Source: UBA6623 sp965238125 (GTDB taxonomy: Bacteria > Acidobacteriota > Terriglobia > Bryobacterales > UBA6623). From it: 64,000 nt of DNA. Below, one piece after another: positions 25,362 to 35,600 of the stretch (positions are counted from its first letter, which is position 1; every line of letters starts with the position of its first letter). Location of the stretch: positions 2,976,001-3,040,000 of the forward strand of contig OZ250179.1 of NCBI GenBank assembly GCA_965238125.1, read 5' to 3'. A program made the position numbers and the translations under genes. A model generated the notes under the pieces. The model was not told the DNA's origin and did no database searches. It was given only the letters and a program-made list of their open reading frames with translations.

Positions 25362-25370
25362 TGGTATACT
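25362..25370 (+). promoter_or_regulatory. extended -10 element for the S41 protease gene
   Basis: TGGTATACT (TGn-TATACT) about 75 bp before the ATG at 25446; no convincing -35. Confidence 0.35.
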
Positions 25371-25445
25371 GGGGCGAAAGAGGGAGTGGGGCGGCTATCC
25401 GCGTCTTTCCCCCGGCCGGGTTGCCCCGAGGAGGACCGAACGTTC

Positions 25446-27026
25446 ATGTCGAGGAAGCACCGTTGGTGGTGGATCGTGCCCGTTACGATCTTGGCGTGCG
25501 CGGTAATCGGCGGAATTTGGGGACCACGCGCCGGTTTAGCCGCCGCCGCCGATGAAGACGAGATTCGTGACAATCTGCGGCAGTTTTCCAAGGTCCTCTC
25601 CTTGGTCGAACGAGAGTACGCCGGCGACGTAGATGTGGAAAAGGCCGTCTTTGCCGGCGCGATTCCCAGCATGCTGCAGCGCCTTGATCCGCACTCGCAG
25701 TTCTTCAGCCCGGAAGCTTTCAAGCAGCTTCGCGACGAACAAAAGGGCCAGTACGCGGGCGTGGGCATGCAGATTCAATACCGCAACGGACGAACCGTTG
25801 TGATGTTCCCCTTCCCCAAGACGCCGGCCTACAAAGTCGGGTTGCGACCCGGCGACGTCATTGCCGAAGTTAACGGTGAGTCGACCGAAGGGCTGAATAC
25901 GACGGAAGTCGCCAAGCGGCTGCGGGGTCCGGCGGGGACGAAAGTGCGCATCGGGATTGAACGACGCGGCGTCGAAGATCTCATCGAAGTCGAGGTCACA
26001 CGCGCGCGAATCCCGCGGCGCAGCGTTCCGGTGGCGTTTTTCCTCGAGCCGAAAGTAGGTTTTGTTCGCATTGACACGTTCAACGAAAAGACCGGACGGG
26101 AACTCGATGCGGCACTCAAGAAACTGGACGAAAATGAACTCGAAGGCCTCGTTCTTGACCTGCGCGGCAACCGCGGCGGATTGCTGAGCGAAGGCGTTTA
26201 CGTTTCGAGTAAATTCATTGAAAAAGGGCAAACCGTGGTTTCGCACCACGGACGGACTTCGACCGAAAGAGTCTACAAGGCGCAGGCAGGCAACGACGGG
26301 TTGGTTTACCCCATGGTCGTGATGGTGAACTGCGATTCGGCCTCGGCGTCGGAAATTGTCGCCGGCGCGCTGCAGGACCACGACCGCGCGCTCGTCATCG
26401 GTGCGAATACGTTCGGCAAGGGCCTGGTCCAAACCGTATACGCCATGTCGCAATCGTCAGGCTTGGCGTTGACCACGGCGCGCTACTACACACCGAGCGG
26501 TAGGCTGATCCAGCGGCGCTACGACAATATCTCGCTGTACAGCTACTATGCGGGCCCCTGCAGCGAACGGTACAAGCCCGCGACCGACCAAGTGAGACTG
26601 ACCGATAAAGGGCGGACCGTTTACGGGGGCGGCGGCATCACCCCGGATTTCAAGCTGGAAGATCACAAGCTCAACGATTTTCAAATGAAGCTGCGACGGG
26701 CCTATGCCTTCACCAACTTCGCCCAGGAGTACACCTTGAACCGGCCGGACCTCGCTCCCGGATGGGAGCCCGACGAAGAGGCCATGTTGGAATTCCGGCA
26801 ATTCCTCGACAAAGAGAAAATCGCCTTCACCGAGCCGGATCTCACCGAGAACATGGACTTCATCCAGCGCTTCGTGAAGCGTGAGGTTTACGTTTCGGCT
26901 TACGATCTCGACGAGGGAAACAAGGTGTATTATCAGCTGGACCCCGATGTCCAGAAGGCTCTCGACATATTACCGGACGCTCGGGCGCTGCTTGAAGACG
27001 GCAAACGCCTCGTTGCCGAGCGGTAG
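25446..27026 (+). CDS. S41 carboxy-terminal processing protease (CtpA/Prc-like)
   Basis: 526 residues. N-terminal membrane anchor (WWWIVPVTILACAVIGGIWG), a helical segment with DPHSQFFSPE, a PDZ domain (about 90-185, VGLRPGDVIAEVNG), and the protease domain with LDLRGNRGGLL, catalytic Ser in SASASEIV and Lys in TFGKGLVQT. The last about 120 residues are a family-variable C-terminal extension. Processes C-termini of periplasmic proteins. The ATG at 25446 is preceded by GAGGAGG and gives the signal anchor; upstream in-frame codons overlap the alcohol dehydrogenase and are not used. Confidence 0.93.
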   Translation: MSRKHRWWWIVPVTILACAVIGGIWGPRAGLAAAADEDEIRDNLRQFSKVLSLVEREYAGDVDVEKAVFAGAIPSMLQRLDPHSQFFSPEAFKQLRDEQKGQYAGVGMQIQYRNGRTVVMFPFPKTPAYKVGLRPGDVIAEVNGESTEGLNTTEVAKRLRGPAGTKVRIGIERRGVEDLIEVEVTRARIPRRSVPVAFFLEPKVGFVRIDTFNEKTGRELDAALKKLDENELEGLVLDLRGNRGGLLSEGVYVSSKFIEKGQTVVSHHGRTSTERVYKAQAGNDGLVYPMVVMVNCDSASASEIVAGALQDHDRALVIGANTFGKGLVQTVYAMSQSSGLALTTARYYTPSGRLIQRRYDNISLYSYYAGPCSERYKPATDQVRLTDKGRTVYGGGGITPDFKLEDHKLNDFQMKLRRAYAFTNFAQEYTLNRPDLAPGWEPDEEAMLEFRQFLDKEKIAFTEPDLTENMDFIQRFVKREVYVSAYDLDEGNKVYYQLDPDVQKALDILPDARALLEDGKRLVAER

Positions 27027-27137
27027 GGGGCGCCTGCCGGGCCGTCTCAGTGACCGCCCCGATCGTGCCCGCGCCCCTTTTCCTGATCCGGTGATCTTGT
27101 GGTTTTTCCACTCCTTTGGGGCCACACCCGGCCCCGT

Positions 27138-27413
27138 TCAGAATGGGACATCGTTATCCGCCTCGGTGACCCCAAACACGTCCGCATGGTCTGCCCTGGA
27201 ACCGCCGTTAGTTTCCTCAACCCGCCCCGCGGCCGTCGAAGTCTTTCCTTGCAGTTCGATTAGGCTGAATGTGTTGGGCGCCGGCCTTGTGAAAATCTCC
27301 CCTTTCCTAACCCGGACGAGCCGGAACCAAAAGGGACCCGTAAGTCCAATTTCTAGAAAATCTCTGTAACCTATTGAAAACACGTTGCCTAGGCCAATGC
27401 CCTCGGGCAGCAC
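27138..27413 (-). CDS. small hypothetical protein, doubtful
   Basis: 91 residues starting at GTG, convergent-overlapping the DinD fragment. It contains GLTGPFWFRLVRVRKGEIFT and an acidic tail, with no recognised domain. Overlap with a decayed gene, absence of a ribosome-binding site and an upstream in-frame TAG argue it may be spurious. Reported only because 27027-27384 has no better reading. Confidence 0.2.
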   Translation of the reverse strand: MLPEGIGLGNVFSIGYRDFLEIGLTGPFWFRLVRVRKGEIFTRPAPNTFSLIELQGKTSTAAGRVEETNGGSRADHADVFGVTEADNDVPF

Positions 27414-27660
27414 CGAACTCGCGGCGAACTATTTCAGGGCGCCCCAGACCGAAGACAAGCTCCGCAAAGAAGAGGTGCGCGTTGATCGTGCGGCCCAGCG
27501 GACTCGCCACAACGTCGGCAAAGAGGTAAGGATCACAATCGAGAGGATCGGCGGAACCCCTCTGGAAGAACTTGCGGCCGAAGCTCCGATCAAGGAGATT
27601 CACTCGAAGGCGGACCAACTCAGAAGGCTCAGCGGTGAAAAAACAAACGACGCCGGGTAG
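27385..27660 (+). pseudogene. dinD: C-terminal fragment of DNA damage-inducible protein D
   Basis: 91 codons whose conserved part, STELAANYFRAPQTEDKLRK, then HNVGKEVRITIERIGGTPLE and KEIHSK, matches the C-terminal third of DinD (a BRO-N family protein of about 280 residues that modulates RecA). The BRO-N domain is absent upstream in any frame, so the gene is 5'-truncated. DinD genes are often found in mobile islands, which fits the neighbouring repeat-rich DNA. The interval 27661-27919 shows nothing else. Confidence 0.6.
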
Positions 27661-27919
27661 CTCCGCCGCTCCGTGAGGCCCTTCGACCGGCCTCCTCCCT
27701 GCTTCCTTCGAAGCCCCATAATCTTGCCGACGCATTCGCCCCGCACTCCCCGGCGTGCCCGGCGTGTTGGCTTGGCCACGTCTTGAAGTGGCGAAATCGT
27801 CAAGCTAAGGTTCTCAAGAACTTCCCCTTGCCCCCCGGTTTGTCGCACAATAAGAATGGCGCGGAAGCTCTCGTTTCGGGTAATGGAGCGAGGTGTTGAT
27901 CCGCGGCGAGGGGCTCGTC

Positions 27920-30900
27920 ATGGACCAAAGAATTATTCGCTCGTTGAGCGCGATCGTACTGTGGGCGGCCTTTCTCCCAAACGCCGCCCAAGCCGAAGGC
28001 CAAGTCGACTTCCGCAAGGAAATTTTCCCGATCTTCGAGTCGAGTTGTTTTGCCTGTCACGGCGAAGAACAGCAGATGGGCGAGCTGCGGCTCGATGCCA
28101 AGGCGAACGCTTTGCGGGGCGGCGCGTCGGGGCCGTCAATTGTTCCGGGGCGCGCCGAGGAAAGCTCGCTGGTGCGGCGAATCGCCCATGCCGAGGGCGT
28201 CAACCCGATGCCGATGGGCGGCGAGAGGCTCTCGGAGAGCCAAATCAGTCTGATCCGCGCTTGGATCGATCAGGGGGCGCAGTGGCCGGACGATGTCGGG
28301 CTTCAACAAGCTGAAGTCGCAAGACACTGGGCCTTCGTCAGTCCCGAACGACCGGCGCTGCCCACCGTGCGTGACCAAGACTGGGCGCGCAACCCGATCG
28401 ATCGTTTCGTTCTGGCGCGGCTCGAGAAAGAAGGACTTTCCCCGGCCCCCGAGGCCGATCGACTAAAGTTGCTGCGGCGCGCGGCTCTCGACCTGGTCGG
28501 CCTCCCCCCGACGATCGAAGAAGCCGATGCCTTCGCGGCGGACCGCGACAAGAAAGCCTACGAGAAACAAATCAACCGTTTGCTCGATTCACCGCACTAC
28601 GGCGAGCGCTGGGGCCGCCACTGGCTTGACGGGGTGCGCTATGCCGACTCCGATGGCTTTGAAAAGGATAAGCCGCGCTTCGTTTGGTTCTATCGCGACT
28701 GGGTGGTCAACGCTCTCAATCGCGATTTGCCTTATGACCAGTTCATCATCGAGCAAATCGCCGGCGATCTGCTCCCGAATCCGACACAGGATCAGCGCGT
28801 GGCCACGGGATTCCTGCGCAACTCGATGATCAACGAGGAAGGCGGTACGGATCCCGAGCAGTTCCGCATGGAAGCAATGTTCGACCGCATGGACGCGGTC
28901 GGCAAGAGCATCCTCGGCGTCACGGTGCAGTGCACGCAGTGTCACGACCACAAGTACGACCCGCTTACGCAGGAAGAGTACTATCGGCTCTTCGCCTTTC
29001 TGAATAATTCGCACGAGGGAGCGCTGACGGTCTACACCGAAGGCGAGCGCGAGCAGCGCCGCGCGATGTTCAGCGAAATGGCGGCTGTCGAAGATCGTCT
29101 GAAGACGCAGACCCCAGATTGGCGCGGGCGAATGGAGACCTGGATCGAAAAGGTTAAAGACGACCAGCCCGAATGGATCGTCGTGCAGCCCAAGCGCGAC
29201 GAGACCGAGGCCAGCGGGGCGCGCTACACGGCGCTGGAAGACGGCTCCTATTTGGCGCAAGGCTACGCGCCGCCCACATCCAGCCCGAGATTCATCCTCG
29301 AAACCGAGTTGCAAGACATCACCGCGGTTCGCTTTGAGTTGATGACCCACCCGGATCTGCCGCGCACCGGTCCGGGCCGCTCGATCAAGGGCACCGGCGC
29401 TCTGACGGAGTTGAAGCTTGAGGCCGCGCCCGCCGAAGAGCCCGAAAACGTGACGAAGCTCAAGTTCTCCCGCGCCACGGCCGACATCAACTTGCCCGAG
29501 CATTCGCTGGACAAAATGTTCCAGAAACTCGAGGACGACTGCCGCACGACGGGCCCGGCGTCTTTCGCCATCGACGGGGACGATGAGACGGCCTGGGCCT
29601 TCGATATCGGGCCGGGCCGGAGAAATCAGCCGCGCAAGGCGGTGTTCACTCTTGCGGAACCGCTGCGGAACTCCGGCAAGACCGTCCTGAACTTTTACGT
29701 CGTACAGAAACACGGCGGCTGGAACGGAGACGACAATCAGAATCACAACCTCGGCCGTTTCCGCATATCGCTGACGACCGATCCGGCCGCCGAAGCCGAC
29801 CAGCTGCCGGCCCGCGTTCGCGAGTTGGTCGGCAAACCGGCCTCGGATCGCACCGCCGCCGACAAAGCCGAGATTTTCCGCTACTGGCGGACGACGGTCG
29901 CCGAGTGGAAAGACGCCAACGAACGAATTAATGAGTTGTGGGCGCGGCATCCCCAGGGAACGACGCAACTCGTTCTGAACGAACGCCCCGAAAAGCGGGT
30001 CACGAAGATTCTCGAGCGAGGCGACTACCTGAGGCCCAAGACCGAGGTGACCCCGGGCGTGCCGGCGACTCTTCATGCTCTTCCGGAAACGAATGAGCCG
30101 GGCCGGTTGCGCGTGGCCAAGTGGCTTGCCTCGCGCGAGTCGCCGACCACGGCTCGCGCCATGGTCAATCGCATTTGGCAGGTGTACTTCGGTCGCGGCT
30201 TGGTGGCGAGCCCCGAAGACTTGGGCACGCAAGCCGAGCCGCCGTCGCATCCGAGATTGCTCGACTGGCTGGCGGTCGAGTTCATGGAAAACGACTGGAG
30301 CCTGAAGCATATCCATGGGCTGATCGTGAACTCGGCGACCTATCGTCAGTCGTCGCGAGTGACGGAGGATCAGTATCGCAAGGATCCTTACAACACACTG
30401 CTGGCCCGCGGGCCGCGATTCCGGGTCGAGGGCGAAGTCGTGCGCGATATCACCCTGGCGGCGAGCGGTTTGTTGAGCAAGAAAATGGGTGGTCCGGGCG
30501 TTTATCCGCCCGCGCCGGAGTTTATCTTCCTGCCGCCTGTGAGCTACGGTCCCAAAGTTTGGAATACCGAGAAGGGAGAAGACCGCTACCGGCGTTCGAT
30601 CTACACTTTCCGGTTCCGTTCCGTGCCGTATCCGGTTTTGCAGACCTTTGACACGCCGGACGGCAACGCCGCCGTGATCAGGCGCGAGCGTTCCAATACG
30701 CCTTTGCAGGCTTTGACGGCGCTGAACGAAGACCTATTCATGGAAAGCGCCCGGGCGCTGGCGCTGAAAACCCTGAACGAGGCGGCCGGCGATGACCAGG
30801 CTCGCGTGACCTACGCCTTCCGGCGCTGTCTGACGCGACCGCCGAGCGAACCCGAATCGCGCGAGCTACTCAAGTTGCTGCGCACCCAACTGGGGCGTTT

Positions 30901-31054
30901 CGAGAGCGGTGAACTGGACCCCTGGGAGCTGGCGGCGAACGATCCCCAGGAACCGCCCGCCTTGCCTGACGGAACAACCCCCGAGCAGTTGGCCGCCTGG
31001 ACGGCGGTTTCCCGCGTTTTGCTGAATTTGGACGAGACGATTACCAAGGAATAG
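27920..31054 (+). CDS. DUF1549/DUF1553 protein with N-terminal cytochrome-c domain and inserted galactose-binding-like domain
   Basis: 1044 residues. Signal peptide (IIRSLSAIVLWAAFLPNAAQA), haem motif CFACH at 43-47 (PSCyt1), DUF1549 (about 150-360, with YGERWGRHWLDGVRYADSDG and CTQCHDHKYDP, the latter a second CxxCH), then an inserted beta-rich domain (about 460-625, starting DITAVRFELMTHPDLP) resembling F5/8 type C/galactose-binding folds, and DUF1553 (about 730-1000, NRIWQVYFGRGLV). Surface redox/polysaccharide role is inferred for the family. Followed after 20 bp by a DUF1501 gene, the usual pairing. Start ATG at 27920 gives the signal peptide. Confidence 0.92.
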   Translation: MDQRIIRSLSAIVLWAAFLPNAAQAEGQVDFRKEIFPIFESSCFACHGEEQQMGELRLDAKANALRGGASGPSIVPGRAEESSLVRRIAHAEGVNPMPMGGERLSESQISLIRAWIDQGAQWPDDVGLQQAEVARHWAFVSPERPALPTVRDQDWARNPIDRFVLARLEKEGLSPAPEADRLKLLRRAALDLVGLPPTIEEADAFAADRDKKAYEKQINRLLDSPHYGERWGRHWLDGVRYADSDGFEKDKPRFVWFYRDWVVNALNRDLPYDQFIIEQIAGDLLPNPTQDQRVATGFLRNSMINEEGGTDPEQFRMEAMFDRMDAVGKSILGVTVQCTQCHDHKYDPLTQEEYYRLFAFLNNSHEGALTVYTEGEREQRRAMFSEMAAVEDRLKTQTPDWRGRMETWIEKVKDDQPEWIVVQPKRDETEASGARYTALEDGSYLAQGYAPPTSSPRFILETELQDITAVRFELMTHPDLPRTGPGRSIKGTGALTELKLEAAPAEEPENVTKLKFSRATADINLPEHSLDKMFQKLEDDCRTTGPASFAIDGDDETAWAFDIGPGRRNQPRKAVFTLAEPLRNSGKTVLNFYVVQKHGGWNGDDNQNHNLGRFRISLTTDPAAEADQLPARVRELVGKPASDRTAADKAEIFRYWRTTVAEWKDANERINELWARHPQGTTQLVLNERPEKRVTKILERGDYLRPKTEVTPGVPATLHALPETNEPGRLRVAKWLASRESPTTARAMVNRIWQVYFGRGLVASPEDLGTQAEPPSHPRLLDWLAVEFMENDWSLKHIHGLIVNSATYRQSSRVTEDQYRKDPYNTLLARGPRFRVEGEVVRDITLAASGLLSKKMGGPGVYPPAPEFIFLPPVSYGPKVWNTEKGEDRYRRSIYTFRFRSVPYPVLQTFDTPDGNAAVIRRERSNTPLQALTALNEDLFMESARALALKTLNEAAGDDQARVTYAFRRCLTRPPSEPESRELLKLLRTQLGRFESGELDPWELAANDPQEPPALPDGTTPEQLAAWTAVSRVLLNLDETITKE

Positions 31055-31074
31055 CCTCACGTCGGAGAAGCATC

Positions 31075-32520
31075 ATGAATTGCCAAGACAAATATTACAC
31101 CCACCACGACCCGAAGACCGTCAGCCGACGCTGGTTCCTAGAGCAATGCGGCGTCGGGCTGGGCTCGGTCGCCCTGGGCAGCCTGTTGGCCCGCGACGGC
31201 TACGCGGCAGCTGCCGTCGCGACCGACAATCCGTTGGCCCCGAAGAACCCGCATTTCGAGGCCAAGGCCAAGAACGTCATCTTCTTGTTCATGGCCGGGG
31301 CGCCGAGTCAAATGGAGCTTTTCGACTATAAGCCGAAGCTCGAACAGTTCGACGGCACGCTGCCGCCCAAGGAATTGCTCAAAGGCTACCGCGCGGCTTT
31401 CATTAACCCTAATTCGAAACTGCTCGGCCCGAAATTCAAGTTCTCCAAGCACGGGCAAAGCGGGACGATGCTTTCCGAGTTGTTGCCCCACACGGCCGAG
31501 ATCGTCGACGACATCACCCTTGTCAAGTCGGTTTCAACCGATGCTTTCAACCACGCGCCGGCGCAGTTGATGATGAGCACCGGGGCGCAGCAATTCGGGC
31601 GGCCCAGCATGGGTGCCTGGACGCTCTACGGGCTCGGCAGTGAAACACAGGACCTGCCGGGCTTCATCGTCTTCAGCTCGGGAGAAAAGGGTCCGAGCGG
31701 CGGCGCGGCCAACTGGGGAGCGGGCTTTTTGCCGACGGTGTACCAGGGCGTGCAATTTCGGGGCAGCGGCGACCCGGTCTTGTATCTGTCGAATCCGCGC
31801 GGCGTCGACGACAAGCTGCAGCGCGATTCGCTGGATTCGATCGGCCGTCTCAACAAGATGCACTTCGACGAGATGGGTGACCCGGAGATTACGACCCGCG
31901 TCAACTCTTACGAGATGGCCTACCGCATGCAATCGGGTGCGCCGGAGTTAATGGATATCTCGACCGAACCGGAAAGCATTCTCCAAATGTACGGCGCCGA
32001 GCCGGGGAAACCGTCGTTCGCAAACAACTGCATCTTGGCCCGGCGGCTGGTCGAAAAAGGCGTACGCTTCGTCGAACTTTTCCACGAATCCTGGGACCAG
32101 CACCTATTCTTGGTCCGTGACCTGAAAAAGAACTGCAAGGACACCGATCAGGCCTGCGCGGCGTTGGTCAAGGATCTCAAGCAACGCGGTTTGCTCGACG
32201 AGACGCTGGTTGTTTGGGGCGGCGAGTTCGGACGCACGCCGATGGTGCAAGCCGGCACGGGCGAGGACGGTCGCGACCACCACCCCAACGCCTTTACGAT
32301 GTGGTTGGCCGGCGGCGGCGTCAAGCCCGGGTTCACGTTGGGCGAGACCGACGAGCTGGGCTTCAACGTGGTGGAAGACAGGGTGCACATCCACGATCTG
32401 CACGCGACGATTCAGCACTTGCTGGGCTTTGATCACTTGAAGCTGACCTACAAATTCCAAGGGCGCGACTTCCGCCTGACCGACGTGCACGGCAACGTCG
32501 TCCACAAGCTGGTGGCGTAG
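31075..32520 (+). CDS. DUF1501 protein with Tat signal
   Basis: 481 residues. Twin-arginine motif SRRWFLEQCGVGLGSVALGS directs folded export. The body shows the DUF1501 (sulfatase-like alkaline phosphatase superfamily) hallmarks: FLFMAGAPSQMELFDYKP, AQLMMSTGAQ..GRPSMGAW, LVVWGGEFGRTPM and GRDHHPNAFTMW. The metal residues FGRTP and DHH are conserved, so it may be an active metallohydrolase. It forms an operon with the preceding DUF1553 gene (20 bp). Confidence 0.93.
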   Translation: MNCQDKYYTHHDPKTVSRRWFLEQCGVGLGSVALGSLLARDGYAAAAVATDNPLAPKNPHFEAKAKNVIFLFMAGAPSQMELFDYKPKLEQFDGTLPPKELLKGYRAAFINPNSKLLGPKFKFSKHGQSGTMLSELLPHTAEIVDDITLVKSVSTDAFNHAPAQLMMSTGAQQFGRPSMGAWTLYGLGSETQDLPGFIVFSSGEKGPSGGAANWGAGFLPTVYQGVQFRGSGDPVLYLSNPRGVDDKLQRDSLDSIGRLNKMHFDEMGDPEITTRVNSYEMAYRMQSGAPELMDISTEPESILQMYGAEPGKPSFANNCILARRLVEKGVRFVELFHESWDQHLFLVRDLKKNCKDTDQACAALVKDLKQRGLLDETLVVWGGEFGRTPMVQAGTGEDGRDHHPNAFTMWLAGGGVKPGFTLGETDELGFNVVEDRVHIHDLHATIQHLLGFDHLKLTYKFQGRDFRLTDVHGNVVHKLVA

Positions 32521-32642
32521 GAAAGTCGAAAGGCAACTACTGAGCCCCGACCGCAAGGGAGGGGTCGAGCTTGTATGGTGTGGGTTGCGCGGGCAGCAAC
32601 CGCACAGGCTTCGGAAGTCTCTGGTAACGATCGGGGGTGACC

Positions 32643-35600
32643 ATGCTGTTAGCATTTCCTGCTCGGCGATTGCGGCGAGGATTGAGATTCGGCGTCGCCT
32701 TCGGCATCGCGCCGACGCTGTTCGTCGCCCTGCTGTTGTCCGCCGCCGCCGTACCGGCCCAAGACAATCCGCTCGACGCCCTGCCCGCCGTTACTCGCAC
32801 GGTCGATTTCGGCAAGGACGTTTTCCCCATTTTTGAAAAGCGCTGCTTTGCCTGTCACGGTGAAGCCCAACAGATGGGCGAATTGCGGCTTGACACCAAG
32901 TCGCTCGCTATGAAGGGCGGCGCCGGCGGCCCCGTGATCTTGCCGGGGAAAGGAAATGCCGCCTCGCTCGTGCGACGCATCGCGCATGTCGAGGGCGTCA
33001 ATCCGATGCCGATGGGCGGGGAAAAGCTCGCCGGCAAGGAAATCGCGCTGATTCGCGCCTGGATTGATCAAGGCGCGAAGTGGCCCGAAGGCGTCGGAAG
33101 AGCCGAGGCGAAAATCAAACGGCACTGGGCCTATGTTCCCCCCGAACGGTCCGCGTTGCCGGCGGCCGGGCAGGAATGGGCGCGCAACGGCATCGACCGC
33201 TTCGTGGCGGCCAAGCTTGCCGAGAAAGGGCTGACCCCGAACCCGGGAGCCTCCCGCGAGACGCTCATTCGGCGCTTGAGCCTCGATCTAATCGGACTAC
33301 CCCCGACCGAGGACCAAGTTGAACGCTTTCTCGCCGACAAGAGCCCAGCGGCCTATGAGAACCTCGTCGACCGCCTGCTGGCCTCGAAGCGCTATGGAGA
33401 GCATTGGGCTTCGTCGTGGCTCGATCTGGCTCGCTACGCCGACACGAACGGCTACGAGAGCGACGAGCCGCGCACGATGTGGCTCTATCGCGATTGGGTG
33501 GTCGAGGCTTTCAACCGCAACCTCGGGTTCGATCAATTCACGATCGAACAGCTTGCCGGCGACCTTTTGCCGAACGCCGACGAGAGCCAAGAAATCGCCA
33601 CGGGCTTCCACCGCAATACGCTGATCAACAACGAGGCCGGCTCGAAGAATGACGAATTCTACGATGCGGCGGTGAAGGACCGCATCGATACGACCGCCAC
33701 GGTGTGGTTGGCGACGACATTCGGGTGCTCGCAGTGCCACGATCACAAATACGACCCCTTCACGCAGCGTGAGTATTACAGTTTCTACGCCATTTTCAAC
33801 AACACGACCGACAGCGCCATCGAACTCAACGATGAGTTGGACGTTTTCCTCGGCGACAAAGACGAGCTCGCGCGCCGCGAATCCGACCTAGCCCGCCTCG
33901 ACGATATCCTCCAAACGCCGACAACCGAGTTGGCGGCCGAGCAACAAGATTGGGAAGCCGCTCTCCGCGGAGTGGACGGGGAAATCGAGAACGCTTGGCA
34001 ACCCGCGCGAGTCTTGACCGCGCGCACCGACGGCGGCAAGGAACTACCGATCGACGCCGACGGTTCGATCGTCATCGAAGGCGAACACAATGTGGGCAAG
34101 GTCTTCGAGATCGAGGTCGAAACCGCGGGCGCGCGCACGACCGCGCTGCGCATCGAATCGGCTTCGGCGGAGGGCCTCAAACCCACCCCGCCCGCCGAAG
34201 ACGCCGACGAGGAGGAGAAGGCGAAAGAGCCCGCACCGATTGCGATTCGGGGCGTCGAGGTCGAGAACCGCTCCGATCCCGAGCTGCGGCACCGCATCGA
34301 GGCCGCGCGCGCCAATCTGCAATTCGACGAGTGGCACATGGTCGGCCCCTTTCGCGAGGCCTCGCGCCAAGCCGCTTTCGAGAAACTACACGGCCCCGAG
34401 ACTGATTACGATCTGCTCAAGATCTACGAAGACGGCAATCTGTTCTGGATGAAGCGCGCCGATTGGCAGGACGGCGTCGCGCACCTGTTGCAGGGCGAAA
34501 GCTCCGCGATATACGTCCATCGCACCCTCATGGCGAAACAGGCCGCGCCGTTGCGGGTTTCCCTGGGCAGCGATAAGGACATCGAGCTGTGGTTCAACCA
34601 AGAGAAGATCTACTCGGCCGAGCCGACCCGCGAGGTTCGCGCCGACCAGAAGATCATCACGCTCGATCTCAGAAAAGGCGAGAACCACATCGTTCTCAAA
34701 TTCGCCAACGACACGGGCGATTACGGCTTCTATTTCCGCGCCTACACCGAGCCGGAATGGGAGGCGCGGGCGCGGCTCTCGGCTGCCGCGGCCGACACGG
34801 GCCGAGATGCCGGGGTGACGCTGCCGGGACTGGTCAACGGCCGCGGAAAGCGCGCCTGGGAGCTGAGCGACGAGGAAGGCGGCGCGGCGACGTTCCGCGC
34901 GGTCGAGGCGATTGCGGGCAACCGGCTGCTGCTTCGCATCTTAGCCGGGCGTCAGTGGTCTTCGAGCACCCCGGCGCGACGGATGCCGGCTCGGCTGCGG
35001 ATCGCGGCGGCGAATCTGTCGGAGGCGGCGGTCACCGAGGTGTTGCGTACTCCCGGGTCGGTTCGAAAGATCGCGGCGAAGACGGCCGCCGAACGAGACG
35101 CGGAAGAGACCGACCGCTTCGCGGCCCACTACCGCTCGATTGCGCCGCGGCTGGACGGCACGCGCCGCGAGCGCGCGGAAACCTCGCGGGCGCTCGAAGC
35201 GTTTCGCGAGAAGCACACGACCAAGACGCTGGTGCTGCGAGAGCGCGAAGAGCCGCGCGAGACGTTTATCCAGAATCGCGGAAACTTCCTCGATCTGGCC
35301 GAGCGCGTTTCCCCGGCTGTTCCCGAGGCGCTTGGTGCTCTTGGGGAAGGTGAAGAGCTCAATCGGCTGCGTTTGGCCGAATGGCTGGTTAGCGGCGAAA
35401 ACCCGCTGACAGCGCGCGTGCGGGTGAATCAGATTTGGGAAAGTGTTTTCGGGCGAGGCTTCATCACCAGCGCGGAAGATTTCGGCAGCCAGGGGGCTCG
35501 GCCGAGCCACCCGAAATTGTTGGATTGGCTGGCGACGGAATTCGTTCGCTCGGGTTGGGATCAGAAGGCGCTGCTCAAGACGATCGCGAGCTCGGCGGCT

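Noticed and set aside
28589..30316. 575-codon minus-strand frame antisense to the first paired DUF1553 gene
   Set aside because: Shadow frame with no recognisable protein features.
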